Assembly: GCA_902557385.1 (NCBI GenBank)
Contig: CACDZF010000002.1
Location: 62,001 to 126,000 of the forward strand
Direction of reading: 5' to 3'
Source: an uncultured Pelagibacteraceae bacterium
Lineage (GTDB): Bacteria; Pseudomonadota; Alphaproteobacteria; Pelagibacterales; Pelagibacteraceae
Length of the DNA stretch: 64,000 nt
Shown here: piece after piece, positions 41,877 through 52,854 of the stretch
How positions within the stretch are numbered: position 1 is the stretch's first letter
How the letters are laid out: every line of letters starts with the position of its first letter
Notes under the pieces: model-generated
What the model was told of the DNA's origin: nothing
What the model saw: only the letters and a program-made list of their open reading frames with translations
The model's database searches: none
Program-made: the position numbers and the translations under genes

Positions 41877-43127
41877 TTATTTCCTGATATGACCTTTTCC
41901 ATGAACTTCATATTTATATGAAACTAATTGATTTAATCCAACAGGACCTCTTGGTGGTAAATTATTTGTTGAAATCCCAACTTCACCTCCAAATCCAAAT
42001 TCTCCACCGTCAGCAAATTGAGTTGATGTATTATGCATAACTATCGAACTATTAATATTTTTAATAAATTTTTGAGCTGTTTTTTTATTTTTTGTAATTA
42101 TTGATTCTGTATGGGATGTTCCATATTTATTTATATGTTTTATTGCTTCCTCACAACTATTAACAGATTTAGCAGAAATTGTAGGAGCCAAATATTCTGT
42201 AGACCAATCCTTATCTTTTGCTGAATATATTTTTCCTTTGAAAAATTTTCTTATTAAATTATCTCCCAAAATTTTGCAATTGCTATCTTGTAAATTTTTT
42301 AAAACTATATTGCAAAATTTCTTAATAATTTTTTTATGAAATAAAACTGTTTCTGTTGCACCACATATACTTGTATTTCTTAGCTTAGCATTATGAAGAA
42401 CTTTGTTAGCCATTTTTAAATTTGCGTCTTTATCAATATATGTGTGACAAATTCCTTCTAAATGACCAATTATTGGTAATTTAGATATCGTTTGTACTTT
42501 TTTGACTAAACTTTTACCACCTCTTGGTATAATCACGTCTATCTCTTTAGTCATTTTAGCTAACAAGAAGTCTACTATTTTTCTATTTCTATCGTTTATA
42601 AATTGAACAAAGTCCGGGTTGACCTTATTCATTGTTAAGGCCTTTCTAAATAATGAAGATAAAATTTTATTAGTATTTATTGCTTCTGAACCTCCTCTCA
42701 AAATTACCGCATTTCCTGACTTAAAACATAAGCTTGATATATCTGAGGTAACATTTGGTCTACTTTCATAAATAACAGCAATTACACCAATAGGTGTTGA
42801 AACTTTTTTAATATTTAATCCATTAGGTCTTTTCCAATTATCCAAAATTTTATCTACAGGATCTCTTAATTTAATAATGTCTTTAACTGATTTTTTTATA
42901 GACTCTAATTTTTTTGAAGTTAACATTAATCTATCAATCAAATTTGTTTTAAGTTTTTTCTTTTTAGCAAACTTAATATCTTTTTTATTTTGTTGTAGAA
43001 TTTTTTTTTCGTTTTTTTTTAAAAGGACTAAAAATTTTTTTAGGACCTTATTTTTTGTTGTACTATCAACTTTATTTTCAATTGCCTTCCTAGCATTTTT
43101 GCCGATCATCTTTACATATTTGCTCAT
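41877..43127 (-). CDS. proA: Gamma-glutamyl phosphate reductase
   Basis: 416 residues. Aldehyde-dehydrogenase fold with GVIAVIYESRPNVTSD, DVIIPRGGKSLV, NTSICGATETVLFH holding the catalytic Cys, and FADGGEFGFGGEVGIST near the end. It reduces glutamyl phosphate to the semialdehyde in proline synthesis. One base separates it from proB upstream. Confidence 0.96.
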   Translation of the reverse strand: MSKYVKMIGKNARKAIENKVDSTTKNKVLKKFLVLLKKNEKKILQQNKKDIKFAKKKKLKTNLIDRLMLTSKKLESIKKSVKDIIKLRDPVDKILDNWKRPNGLNIKKVSTPIGVIAVIYESRPNVTSDISSLCFKSGNAVILRGGSEAINTNKILSSLFRKALTMNKVNPDFVQFINDRNRKIVDFLLAKMTKEIDVIIPRGGKSLVKKVQTISKLPIIGHLEGICHTYIDKDANLKMANKVLHNAKLRNTSICGATETVLFHKKIIKKFCNIVLKNLQDSNCKILGDNLIRKFFKGKIYSAKDKDWSTEYLAPTISAKSVNSCEEAIKHINKYGTSHTESIITKNKKTAQKFIKNINSSIVMHNTSTQFADGGEFGFGGEVGISTNNLPPRGPVGLNQLVSYKYEVHGKGHIRK

Positions 43128-43128
43128 T

Positions 43129-45235
<2,107 letters not shown>

Positions 45236-45239
45236 CTAA

Positions 45240-45494
45240 TTAATTGGGTTTTACTGAAACAAAGGTTCTGTCTGATTTTGTTTTTTTAAATTCAACTTTA
45301 CCTTTAACTAGTGAAAATATTGAATGATCTTTGCCCATTTTAACGTGTTCCCCAGGAAAAATTTTTGTACCTCTTTGTCTAACAATAATATTTCCAGGTA
45401 TAACATATTGACCACCATATTTTTTTACACCAAGTCTTCGTCCTGCACTATCACGTCCGTTTCTTGATGATCCACCTGCTTTTTTTGTTGCCAT
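45240..45494 (-). CDS. rpmA: Ribosomal protein bL27
   Basis: 84 residues. [20 protein letters not shown] and [20 protein letters not shown] are diagnostic for bL27, whose N-terminal tail reaches the peptidyl-transferase centre. No cleavable N-terminal extension is present. It is 11 bases after rplU. Confidence 0.97.
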   Translation of the reverse strand: MATKKAGGSSRNGRDSAGRRLGVKKYGGQYVIPGNIIVRQRGTKIFPGEHVKMGKDHSIFSLVKGKVEFKKTKSDRTFVSVKPN

Positions 45495-45505
45495 AGCTTA
45501 CCTTA

Positions 45506-45913
45506 TTACTTTTTTTCCTGAGTTTCTTTTTTTACTTCTTTTTTATTCTTAACTGGTTTATTTATTTTTTCTGCTTCTGATAATAATTTACCATCTTTTG
45601 AAAATATTTTGTTAATTCTTATTAAAGAATACTGTTGTCTATGACCATTTTTTCTTCTTGAATTTTTTCTTCGTCTTTTTTTAAAAATCAAAACAGTTCT
45701 ATTTTTTGAATTTTTTATTAAATTTGCTTCAACTTTAGCACCTTTAATTATAGGTGTACCAATTTCAATATTAGTATCATCTCCGTAGGCCAAAACTTCT
45801 TTGAAATCTACTAATGTTTCGGGCTTAGATTCTTGTAATTTTTCTACCTTAAGAATTTCCCCAGCTCTAACTTTGTACTGTTTACCACCCGTTTGTATTA
45901 CTGCGTAAGACAT
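45506..45913 (-). CDS. rplU: Ribosomal protein bL21
   Basis: 135 residues. The core (SYAVIQTGGKQYKVRAGEIL, KKRRRKNSRRKNGHRQ, LIRINKI) is bL21; a ~30-residue Lys/Glu tail follows, as on bS16 and bL19 in this window. It starts the long minus-strand unit and has a good promoter about 30-55 bases upstream of its ATG. Confidence 0.96.
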   Translation of the reverse strand: MSYAVIQTGGKQYKVRAGEILKVEKLQESKPETLVDFKEVLAYGDDTNIEIGTPIIKGAKVEANLIKNSKNRTVLIFKKRRRKNSRRKNGHRQQYSLIRINKIFSKDGKLLSEAEKINKPVKNKKEVKKETQEKK

Positions 45914-45939
45914 TGTTAATCAAAATTTTTATATTCTGC

Positions 45940-45967
45940 AATATAGTTCGAGACTTCTTATAGTCAA
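45940..45967 (-). promoter_or_regulatory. Sigma-70-type promoter of the rplU operon
   Basis: On the minus strand TTGACT (45967-45962) and TATATT (45945-45940) are separated by 16 bases, placing transcription start some 20 bases before the rplU ATG. It lies in the 64-base gap after gloB and would drive rplU, rpmA, obgE, proB, proA, nadD, rsfS, ctpA and rppH. Confidence 0.75.
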
Positions 45968-45977
45968 GTTTAATAAG

Positions 45978-46697
45978 CTAAAAATTGTCCTTTAAATCTC
46001 TTAATTTTGAAAAGTTTTCCAAATTTTTTGATCTTAAAAAAATATTACATTCAATTTCATCTTTTATTGTTGATGGCAAAGTTGGTAAATTTTTGTTTAA
46101 TTTTTCTTTAATTATATTAATTTTCTTTTTAAGATTTTGATTATCTGGATCATATTTCAAGCAAAAATCAGAATTTTTTAAAGTATATTCATGTCCACAA
46201 TATATATTTGTATCAAGGGGCAGATCTTTAAAAAAATTTAATGAATTGAACATTTGTGAGTAAGTACCTTCAAAAATTCTCCCACAACCTAAGGAAAAAA
46301 GAGTGTCACCAGAAAAAATAATTTTTTCATTAAAAAAATAGAAACAAATATGGCCACGTGTGTGACCTGGAATATGAAAAATTTTTGCTTCAAATTTTTT
46401 TTCTTTCCAAATCTGTTTATCTTTTACCGTAATATCTATTTCTGGAATTCGATTTTTATCATCAATATATCCAACTACTTTTGCCCCGTATCTTTCTTTT
46501 AACTTTTTATTACCTCCTACATGGTCATAATGGTGATGTGTATTTAATATAAAATCTAATTTAATATTATTTTTATCTAATATTTCAGCTACAGGAGTTG
46601 CTTCACTTGGATCAATTACACAAGATGTATTATTTATATCATCTATCAGCAAGTAGGAATAATTATCTTTAAGACATGGTATTATTTTAATTTTCAT
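45978..46697 (-). CDS. gloB: Hydroxyacylglutathione hydrolase (glyoxalase II)
   Basis: 239 residues. Metallo-beta-lactamase fold with the dinuclear metal motif NTHHHYDHVGG, then IPGHTRGHICFYF, FSGDTLFSLGCGRIFEGT and YCGHEYTLKN. It hydrolyses S-lactoylglutathione to lactate and glutathione. It overlaps metW by 11 bases, so it probably shares the metX transcript. No terminator is seen after it. Confidence 0.94.
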   Translation of the reverse strand: MKIKIIPCLKDNYSYLLIDDINNTSCVIDPSEATPVAEILDKNNIKLDFILNTHHHYDHVGGNKKLKERYGAKVVGYIDDKNRIPEIDITVKDKQIWKEKKFEAKIFHIPGHTRGHICFYFFNEKIIFSGDTLFSLGCGRIFEGTYSQMFNSLNFFKDLPLDTNIYCGHEYTLKNSDFCLKYDPDNQNLKKKINIIKEKLNKNLPTLPSTIKDEIECNIFLRSKNLENFSKLRDLKDNF

Positions 46698-47295
46698 ATT
46701 TTTTTTCTATAAGAAAAATTCCCAGTTCAGAGGAAAAATTTTTTAAATTTAAATTAAAATTGCTAATTTCAGAAGTTTTTTTTTCATGTAGTGCTATTGA
46801 TTTATATAATTTAATTTTTTTTTTTGAGCAAAAATTAAAAAAATCTTTAAGAGTACACATGTGTAGGTTTGGGGTATTGTACCATTCATCTGGAAGATTC
46901 TTGGTTACAGGCATCGTTCCTTTAACTAATAAATCTAATCTTACTTTCCAAAACCCAAAATTTGGAATTGTAACTATTGCTTTATCTGCAACATTTAAAA
47001 GGTCATCAATAACCCTTTCCGGGTTATAGAAAGCTTGTAATGTTTGACTTAAAATTGCATAGTTAAAAGATGAATCAGGAAATTGTTTTAAATCTTTTTC
47101 TGCGTTTCCTTCAATTACAGTTAAACCTTTTGATATACATATTTGAACCTTATCTTTAGAAATTTCTAAGCCTCTCGTATCAACATTTTTTTTATCTTTT
47201 AAATATTTCATTAAAGTTCCATCACCACACCCAACATCAAGAACTCTCGTATTATTTTCGATTAAATCAGAAATTATTTGAAATTCCTTTTTCAT
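46687..47295 (-). CDS. metW: Methionine biosynthesis protein MetW
   Basis: 202 residues with a class I SAM-methyltransferase fold (RVLDVGCGDGTLMKYL) and the MetW-type stretch LSQTLQAFYNPERVIDDLL and NFGFWKVRLDLL. MetW partners with MetX in many proteobacteria and is needed for its activity or stability. It contains a run of 11 T on the plus strand near 46815. Six bases separate it from metX. Confidence 0.94.
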   Translation of the reverse strand: MKKEFQIISDLIENNTRVLDVGCGDGTLMKYLKDKKNVDTRGLEISKDKVQICISKGLTVIEGNAEKDLKQFPDSSFNYAILSQTLQAFYNPERVIDDLLNVADKAIVTIPNFGFWKVRLDLLVKGTMPVTKNLPDEWYNTPNLHMCTLKDFFNFCSKKKIKLYKSIALHEKKTSEISNFNLNLKNFSSELGIFLIEKKYEN

Positions 47296-47301
47296 AATTA
47301 T

Positions 47302-48411
47302 TTAATAATTCGCCTCCAAAAAATTTTTTACTGTTTTTAAAAACTCAGGCATATCTAGCAGAAATGAATCGTGACCTTTATCACTTGTAATTTCAATGAA
47401 ACCAACTTCAGCACCTGAAGCGTTTAAAGCTATTACTATTTCTTTATTCTCAGCCGTTGGGTATAACCAATCAGAGGTGAAAGAAATTACAAAAAATTTT
47501 GTCTTAGTTTTTTCAAATGCTTTAGATAAATTTCCGTTATACTGCTTTGTAAGATCAAAGTAGTCCATAGCTCTTGTTATATATAAGTAACTATTTGCAT
47601 CAAATCTGTCTACAAATATAGATCCTTGATACCTTAAATAGCTTTCAATTTGAAAGTCAGCATCAAAACTGAAATTTAAATCATCTTTTTCTTGAAGCTT
47701 TCTTCCAAATTTTTCCTGCAATCCTTTTTTAGAAAGGTATGTTATGTGTGCTGCCATTCGAGCAACTGCCAAGCCTTTGTCTGGAGAAGAGTTTAAATAT
47801 GAATAATTTCCATTTTTCCAGTTTGCATCAGCCATTATTGACTGTCTTCCAAGTTCATTGAAAGCAATATTTTGAGCTGAGTGACTAGCTGTACATGCTA
47901 TAGGAAGCGCTGTTTTTGTCTTATCTGGAAAATTTGCTACAAACTGCAGTACTTGCATTCCGCCCATTGAACCTCCAGTCACGCTATAAAGTTTATCAAT
48001 TTTAAAAAATTCTAATAAATTATATTGAGCATTAACCATATCATTTATAGTTATGACTGGAAAATCTGTTCCATATTCTTTATTTGTTTTTGGATTTATA
48101 TTACCTGGACCAAATGACCCCATGCATCCACCTATTACATTTGAACAAATTACAAAAAATTTATTTGTATCAATTGCTTTTGAAGGCCCTACTGTATGCG
48201 ACCACCATCCAGGCTTTTTAGTTATAGGATTTGTATCAGATGCAAATTGATCTCCAGTTAAAGCATGAAATACTAAAATAGCATTGTCTTTTTTATCATT
48301 TAAGGTCCCATAGGTTTCATAGGCCAAAGGATAATCAATTATAGTTTCACCACAATCTAATTTAAGTGGTTTTTTTATAATTATTTTTTTTATATTTTTT
48401 TTAGCATTCAT
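47302..48411 (-). CDS. metX: Homoserine O-acetyl/succinyltransferase MetX
   Basis: 369 residues, alpha/beta hydrolase fold: nucleophile Ser148 in TGGSMGGMQVLQF, Asp in SFTSDWLYP, His in DKGHDSFLLD. It acylates homoserine, the committing step to methionine; acetyl versus succinyl donor cannot be told reliably by eye. A SAM-II riboswitch lies 35-85 bases upstream, with a promoter immediately before it. The start has no recognisable Shine-Dalgarno. Confidence 0.94.
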   Translation of the reverse strand: MNAKKNIKKIIIKKPLKLDCGETIIDYPLAYETYGTLNDKKDNAILVFHALTGDQFASDTNPITKKPGWWSHTVGPSKAIDTNKFFVICSNVIGGCMGSFGPGNINPKTNKEYGTDFPVITINDMVNAQYNLLEFFKIDKLYSVTGGSMGGMQVLQFVANFPDKTKTALPIACTASHSAQNIAFNELGRQSIMADANWKNGNYSYLNSSPDKGLAVARMAAHITYLSKKGLQEKFGRKLQEKDDLNFSFDADFQIESYLRYQGSIFVDRFDANSYLYITRAMDYFDLTKQYNGNLSKAFEKTKTKFFVISFTSDWLYPTAENKEIVIALNASGAEVGFIEITSDKGHDSFLLDMPEFLKTVKNFLEANY

Positions 48412-48440
48412 ACGTATGCACAGTTTAATGAATTGTGAGA

Positions 48441-48497
48441 AAAAAACTTATTTAGCGGTTTTTTTTAAGCGCTCGCAATTCAGATAAATCAGCGCAC
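48441..48497 (-). promoter_or_regulatory. SAM-II riboswitch controlling metX-metW-gloB
   Basis: The minus strand reads GCGCTGATTTATCTGAATTG, then CGAGCGCTT, an A-rich linker and CCGCTAAATAAG. This matches the SAM-II aptamer from marine metX leaders: P1 is GCGCT/AGCGC, the conserved TGATTTA loop follows P1, and GCTAAA forms the pseudoknot side. It should bind S-adenosylmethionine and lower metX expression. AAAAAAAAC and GTTTTTTT flank the GCTAAA element and could form a competing A-U hairpin. Whether control is by termination or translation is open. Confidence 0.9.
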
Positions 48498-48502
48498 ATA
48501 TT

Positions 48503-48531
48503 TTTTTACAAGATCAGTTTCAATATGTCAA
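48503..48531 (-). promoter_or_regulatory. Promoter of metX
   Basis: A perfect -35 TTGACA (48531-48526), 17-base spacer, then TAAAAA (48508-48503). The predicted start falls at or within a few bases of the first riboswitch nucleotide, as often seen for SAM-II leaders. Confidence 0.65.
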
Positions 48532-48603
48532 TTTTTTCGTAAAAAAGAGCAATTATCTATAGTTCTTGATTAATTTATTTATAAGGATAACTATATAAAA
48601 AAA

Positions 48604-49680
48604 ATGTCACTGCTAAAATTTAAAAAATTAAGGATAGAAACCTACAAGCCAGGGAAATCAAAACTGTCACGGTTGAAGAATATAGTAAAATTATCTGCAA
48701 ACGAGTCCGCTTTGGGAGTCAGTCCAAAGGTGAAAAAAGAGATTAATAGAAAAATCAATATTTCAAAATATCCAGACAGTAAGTCAAAAAGTTTAAGAAA
48801 AAATATATCAAATAAATTTAAATGTAGATTTGAAAAGATAATTTGTGGAGCTGGATCTGATGAGATTATACAAATGGTTTGTACATTATTTTTGAAATCA
48901 AAAGATGAAGTAATTGTTCCTCAATTTAGTTTTTTAATGTATAGAATATACGCAAAAATCGCAGGTGCGAATGTTATATACTCTAAGGAAAATAACTTTC
49001 AGATCTCTGTGACTGAAATTTTGAAAAAGGTCTCAAAAAAAACTAAAATAGTTTTTTTAGCTAATCCAAATAATCCGACCGGCACGTACCTGGAAAAAAA
49101 AGAATTGATTAAACTAAGAAAAAAACTTAGGAGCAATATACTACTTGTAATTGATGATGCATATGTAGAGTATATTAGGCAAAAAAATTACCAGTCCGGT
49201 CTGCAATTATTTAAAAATAAAAATAATGTTTTAATACTAAGAACTTTTTCAAAAATCTATGGCCTAGCCTCATTAAGAATTGGTTGGGGATATGGCCCAA
49301 AAAATATTATTGATGCAATGTATGCGATTAAGCCACCATTCAATGTTAACTCCGCAGCACAAATAGCTGCTATTACCGCATTAAAGGATAAAAATTTTAT
49401 TAAGAAATCTATTAAACATAATTTTTTCTGGGCAAATAAATTAAAAAAAATATTTGAAAATTATGGGGTTCAATCAAATGAAATTAATACTAACTTTTTG
49501 TTATTGAATTTTAATAAATGTAAATACTCTGCAAATTATATTCAAAAAAAATTAGAAAATAAAGGAATTATTTTAAGAGGCATGAATTCTTATAAAATTA
49601 AAAATGCTTTAAGGTTAACAATTGGTAATGTTGCTGATAATAATAAATTAATAAAAATTCTTAAAAAAATATTTAAATAA
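48604..49680 (+). CDS. hisC: Histidinol-phosphate / aromatic aminotransferase
   Basis: 358 residues, class I/II PLP aminotransferase of the HisC group: KLSANESALGVSP, FLANPNNPTGTYL, IDDAYVEYI and the PLP Lys in RTFSKIYGLASLRIGWG. It lies one base before tyrA rather than with his genes, so it may also transaminate prephenate or phenylpyruvate products. The region 48542-48603 upstream is AT-rich with TATAGT at 48558 but no convincing -35. Confidence 0.9.
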   Translation: MSLLKFKKLRIETYKPGKSKLSRLKNIVKLSANESALGVSPKVKKEINRKINISKYPDSKSKSLRKNISNKFKCRFEKIICGAGSDEIIQMVCTLFLKSKDEVIVPQFSFLMYRIYAKIAGANVIYSKENNFQISVTEILKKVSKKTKIVFLANPNNPTGTYLEKKELIKLRKKLRSNILLVIDDAYVEYIRQKNYQSGLQLFKNKNNVLILRTFSKIYGLASLRIGWGYGPKNIIDAMYAIKPPFNVNSAAQIAAITALKDKNFIKKSIKHNFFWANKLKKIFENYGVQSNEINTNFLLLNFNKCKYSANYIQKKLENKGIILRGMNSYKIKNALRLTIGNVADNNKLIKILKKIFK

Positions 49681-49681
49681 A

Positions 49682-50575
49682 ATGAGCAATATTCTTATAG
49701 TAGGTTGTGGTTTAATAGGTTCTTCAATATTAAGAGCAGTAAATAATAAGAAAATATTTAAAAATATTTTCATTTTAGAAAAATCTAAAAAAAATATTTC
49801 AATAATAAAAAAATTAAAAATTAAATGCAAAATAGTTAATAATATAAAAAATATTTCTACTAATATTGATCTAGTAATTTTATGTACTCCGATGAGTCAA
49901 TATTCCAAAATAATTTCAAAAATAAATAAACTGGCTAATCATAAGACAATTGTTACAGATGTTGGTTCGACGAAAGAGTTGATTTCTAAAAATATGAAGA
50001 GAAAATTAAAAAAAAATATATCTTGGATTCCATCCCACCCTATCACTGGATCTGAAGTAAGTGGACCACAGCATGGGGATAAAAATCTTTTTAAAAAAAA
50101 ATGGTGCGTTTTAATTAAAGAAAAAAGTTTTAATAAATCTCATTTATCTAAACTCCAGTCTTTTTGGAAGAAATTGGGCTCAAAAGTTATTTTTATGAAT
50201 TCAAAGCAACATGATATAATTTTTTCTATAACAAGCCATTTGCCGCATTTAATTGCTTATAATTTGGTTAAAACAGCAACTGATTTTGAAAAACAAAAAA
50301 AATATAATCTAATTAAATTTAGTGCAGGTGGATTAAGAGATTTTTCACGTATAGCTGCTAGCAATGAAATTATGTGGAGAGATATTTTTTTTAATAATAA
50401 AAAAAATATGATTTCAGCTATAAATTTATTTATTAATAATCTTAATTCCTTCAAGAAGGATATTAACTTAAGCAAAAATAAAGAAATAATTAATAAATTA
50501 ATTAAAACTAAAAAAGTAAGAAAAAAAATAGTGCTACTTAAACAAGATACAAGTAAACCAGATTTTGGTAGATAA
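49682..50575 (+). CDS. tyrA: Prephenate/arogenate dehydrogenase
   Basis: 297 residues. N-terminal Rossmann ILIVGCGLIGSSILRAV, then ILCTPMSQY, TDVGSTKELI, the active-site segment WIPSHPITGSEVSGPQHG, and SAGGLRDFSRIAAS. It makes the tyrosine precursor. No ACT regulatory domain is attached. It is paired with hisC as in many alphaproteobacteria and abuts the convergent sulfotransferase gene with no spacer. Confidence 0.93.
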   Translation: MSNILIVGCGLIGSSILRAVNNKKIFKNIFILEKSKKNISIIKKLKIKCKIVNNIKNISTNIDLVILCTPMSQYSKIISKINKLANHKTIVTDVGSTKELISKNMKRKLKKNISWIPSHPITGSEVSGPQHGDKNLFKKKWCVLIKEKSFNKSHLSKLQSFWKKLGSKVIFMNSKQHDIIFSITSHLPHLIAYNLVKTATDFEKQKKYNLIKFSAGGLRDFSRIAASNEIMWRDIFFNNKKNMISAINLFINNLNSFKKDINLSKNKEIINKLIKTKKVRKKIVLLKQDTSKPDFGR

Positions 50576-52132
50576 CTAATTTTTTAAGCTGTTTTTTAGA
50601 TCTTCGAGATAAGAAGAGTAACTTTCCCAGGCCGCAACTGATGTTTTGTAAATTGGTTGTCTGACTTGAGCTAGGCTTGCTGTAGAGACAGAATTTTTAC
50701 TTTTATAAAATTCAACACATTTTGTACTCCAACTTAAATCACAAAAACTTAATAATTTTTTTACTTCATCTTGGAAATTTTCTGTGAAATTTTCATATTG
50801 AATATTAAGTAAATTTTTCTCCCTTAATATTTTTTCCCAAAAGGTCATATATTCATTATATAAATTATAAAATTGACCCAATTTTTTTAAATTATATGCA
50901 AATCCTAAATTTGATGAAGAATAATATTGTTTATAATTTGACCAGCAAATATCCATAGGATCTCTATTACAATTAACAATATACGAATTTGGAAATATCA
51001 TTTTAATAAATCCAGTCCACTTAAAATTTAATGGAGCTTTATCAACAATATACTTTTCTGAATAATTTAATTGATTAATTCTATCTAGGTAAAAGGTTTG
51101 AATTTTTTTTAGTTTTTCTTTTGTAATTTTAGTAATATCAAATTCATTAGGATTAGAAAAAAACTCTTTATAAATAGCATCTGTTAAAAAGGTTAGCTCG
51201 CCTGCTCCAGCAACATCATCATGAGCAGAAAGCACCTGTTCGATTAAGGAAGTTCCAGATCGAGGCATTCCAATAATAAAAATTATTTTTTTATCTGAGT
51301 TTAATTCCAAACTTAAATTATTAGACTGTTCTTCAAAATTTTTTTTAAAGCTAGAAAGTATTTTTTCGTCAAGATTAAAATTAAATTTTAAAAATTTATC
51401 TTTGATATCATTTCCCATTTTGTAATTTATAAATGAATTGTTAAAATCCTTAGTGTCATCAAAAGCTTTGCCTAATGCGAAATATAAATGCATTTTTTTA
51501 ATTTCCGTAAGATTTTTGTCATTAATTTTATTTTTTATTATTTCAATATCCTCGTCACCTTTTTGGAATTTTTTTGTCATACTCATTAGTCTATAAATTT
51601 CTGTATAGCTCGGATTAATACTTAATGATTTTTGATAATGAAAATGGCTTTTTTTGAAATCACCTAAGAACTGGTATATTGTTCCAATTGTATAGTGCAA
51701 AAAATAATCATCAGGATAGTGTTTTAATGCAATTTTAAGAACTTCAATTGCATCTATATTTAAATTAAGTTTTTCTTTTAAATTTGCTAAATTAATTAAT
51801 GCATTTAAAAAATCAGGTTTAATTTCTAAAGCTCTATTGTAATATTCATTTGCCATTTGATAATTTGCAATAGAACTGTGAGCTAAACCTAAATTGTTTA
51901 GTACATGAATATTTTTATCATCAAGTTTGATTGCTTTATTAAGAATTTTTAGAGATTCATCAAATTGACCCAAGTTCATTAGTGCCATTCCTAAAGCATT
52001 ATAAAATATGTAATCATTAGGGAATTTTTTAACTAATATTTTTGCTTTGGATACTACTGCGTCATATTTTTTTACATTGAGTAAATTTATTATTTTTTCT
52101 AATTCTTTTTTTTTATTTTCAGTTTGATTCAT
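50576..52132 (-). CDS. TPR-domain sulfotransferase family protein
   Basis: 518 residues in two parts. Residues ~10-240 are TPR helices (for example NALGMALMNLGQFDES, VLNNLGLAHSSIANY). From ~280 comes a sulfotransferase domain with the PAPS-binding loop FIIGMPRSGTSLIEQV at 286-300 and VAGAGELTFL. It would transfer sulfate to an unknown acceptor, possibly a surface sugar or tyrosine. It overlaps the NlpC/P60 gene upstream by 14 bases. Confidence 0.82.
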   Translation of the reverse strand: MNQTENKKKELEKIINLLNVKKYDAVVSKAKILVKKFPNDYIFYNALGMALMNLGQFDESLKILNKAIKLDDKNIHVLNNLGLAHSSIANYQMANEYYNRALEIKPDFLNALINLANLKEKLNLNIDAIEVLKIALKHYPDDYFLHYTIGTIYQFLGDFKKSHFHYQKSLSINPSYTEIYRLMSMTKKFQKGDEDIEIIKNKINDKNLTEIKKMHLYFALGKAFDDTKDFNNSFINYKMGNDIKDKFLKFNFNLDEKILSSFKKNFEEQSNNLSLELNSDKKIIFIIGMPRSGTSLIEQVLSAHDDVAGAGELTFLTDAIYKEFFSNPNEFDITKITKEKLKKIQTFYLDRINQLNYSEKYIVDKAPLNFKWTGFIKMIFPNSYIVNCNRDPMDICWSNYKQYYSSSNLGFAYNLKKLGQFYNLYNEYMTFWEKILREKNLLNIQYENFTENFQDEVKKLLSFCDLSWSTKCVEFYKSKNSVSTASLAQVRQPIYKTSVAAWESYSSYLEDLKNSLKN

Positions 52133-52853
52133 TTCTTATAAACTTGACTTTTAAATTTGATTTTTTTTCAATTTCATCAATAGTTTTTTTGATATTCATA
52201 ACTATAACTTTTTTTCTTGGTCCATAAGCGTGAATTAAATCAATATTTGAGAGGCAAATTGCTACATGTCCTTTCCAAAATATTAGATTGTTTTTTTTAA
52301 TTTTACTTAATTTAACATTTTTTTTAAAATATTTCACTTGATCTTTAGTATCTCTCGGACAAAACTTATTATTAAATTTATAAAATATTTGCACTAAAGC
52401 TGAACAATCTATTCCTTTAAAGGTATTTCCACCCCATTTATATTTAACATTTTTAAAAATTTTTATTTTTGAAAAAAGTAAATTTGTTTTTTTTATAGAT
52501 AAAACATCTTTTTTGTTAATCCAGTATTTATCGAAATTAAGAAAATTTTTTGTTTTTCTAGTAATTTTAACAAAAGAACCAAAACTTATTTTATTTTTTA
52601 ACTTAAATTTTTTATTAGGTTTTGAATATAAATTTGCTGATAAACTTGAAATTTTATGAGTAGGAGTAAAATTTTCTTTAAATTTTTTATTTTTAATATA
52701 TCCAAAATAGTTGTCGTACGCAGTTTTTATTTTTAAAAATTTTCCAAACTTTTTAATAATCTTAAATTTTTCTCCATACAGCAATTGTGTAGATAAAGGT
52801 GATTTTAAAGATCTATATTTATAAACATTTAATATTAAATCTGAATTTATCAT
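52119..52853 (-). CDS. NlpC/P60 family cell-wall endopeptidase
   Basis: 244 residues. The C-terminal half is an NlpC/P60 domain: catalytic Cys in YKWGGNTFKGIDCSALVQ, PRDTKDQ, and the His in FWKGHVAICL, with a further HAYGPRKK. The N-terminal half contains SH3-like strands (TQLLYGEKFKIIKKFG). It should cut peptidoglycan stem peptides. No clear signal peptide is visible, as in several alphaproteobacterial relatives. One base separates it from the AmpG-like gene upstream. Confidence 0.82.
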   Translation of the reverse strand: MINSDLILNVYKYRSLKSPLSTQLLYGEKFKIIKKFGKFLKIKTAYDNYFGYIKNKKFKENFTPTHKISSLSANLYSKPNKKFKLKNKISFGSFVKITRKTKNFLNFDKYWINKKDVLSIKKTNLLFSKIKIFKNVKYKWGGNTFKGIDCSALVQIFYKFNNKFCPRDTKDQVKYFKKNVKLSKIKKNNLIFWKGHVAICLSNIDLIHAYGPRKKVIVMNIKKTIDEIEKKSNLKVKFIRNESN

Positions 52854-52854
52854 T

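Noticed and set aside
48412-48450. A second SAM-V aptamer in tandem with SAM-II
   Set aside because: Tandem SAM-II/SAM-V leaders occur in SAR11, but only about 35 bases remain before the metX ATG and no second P1/pseudoknot core is visible.
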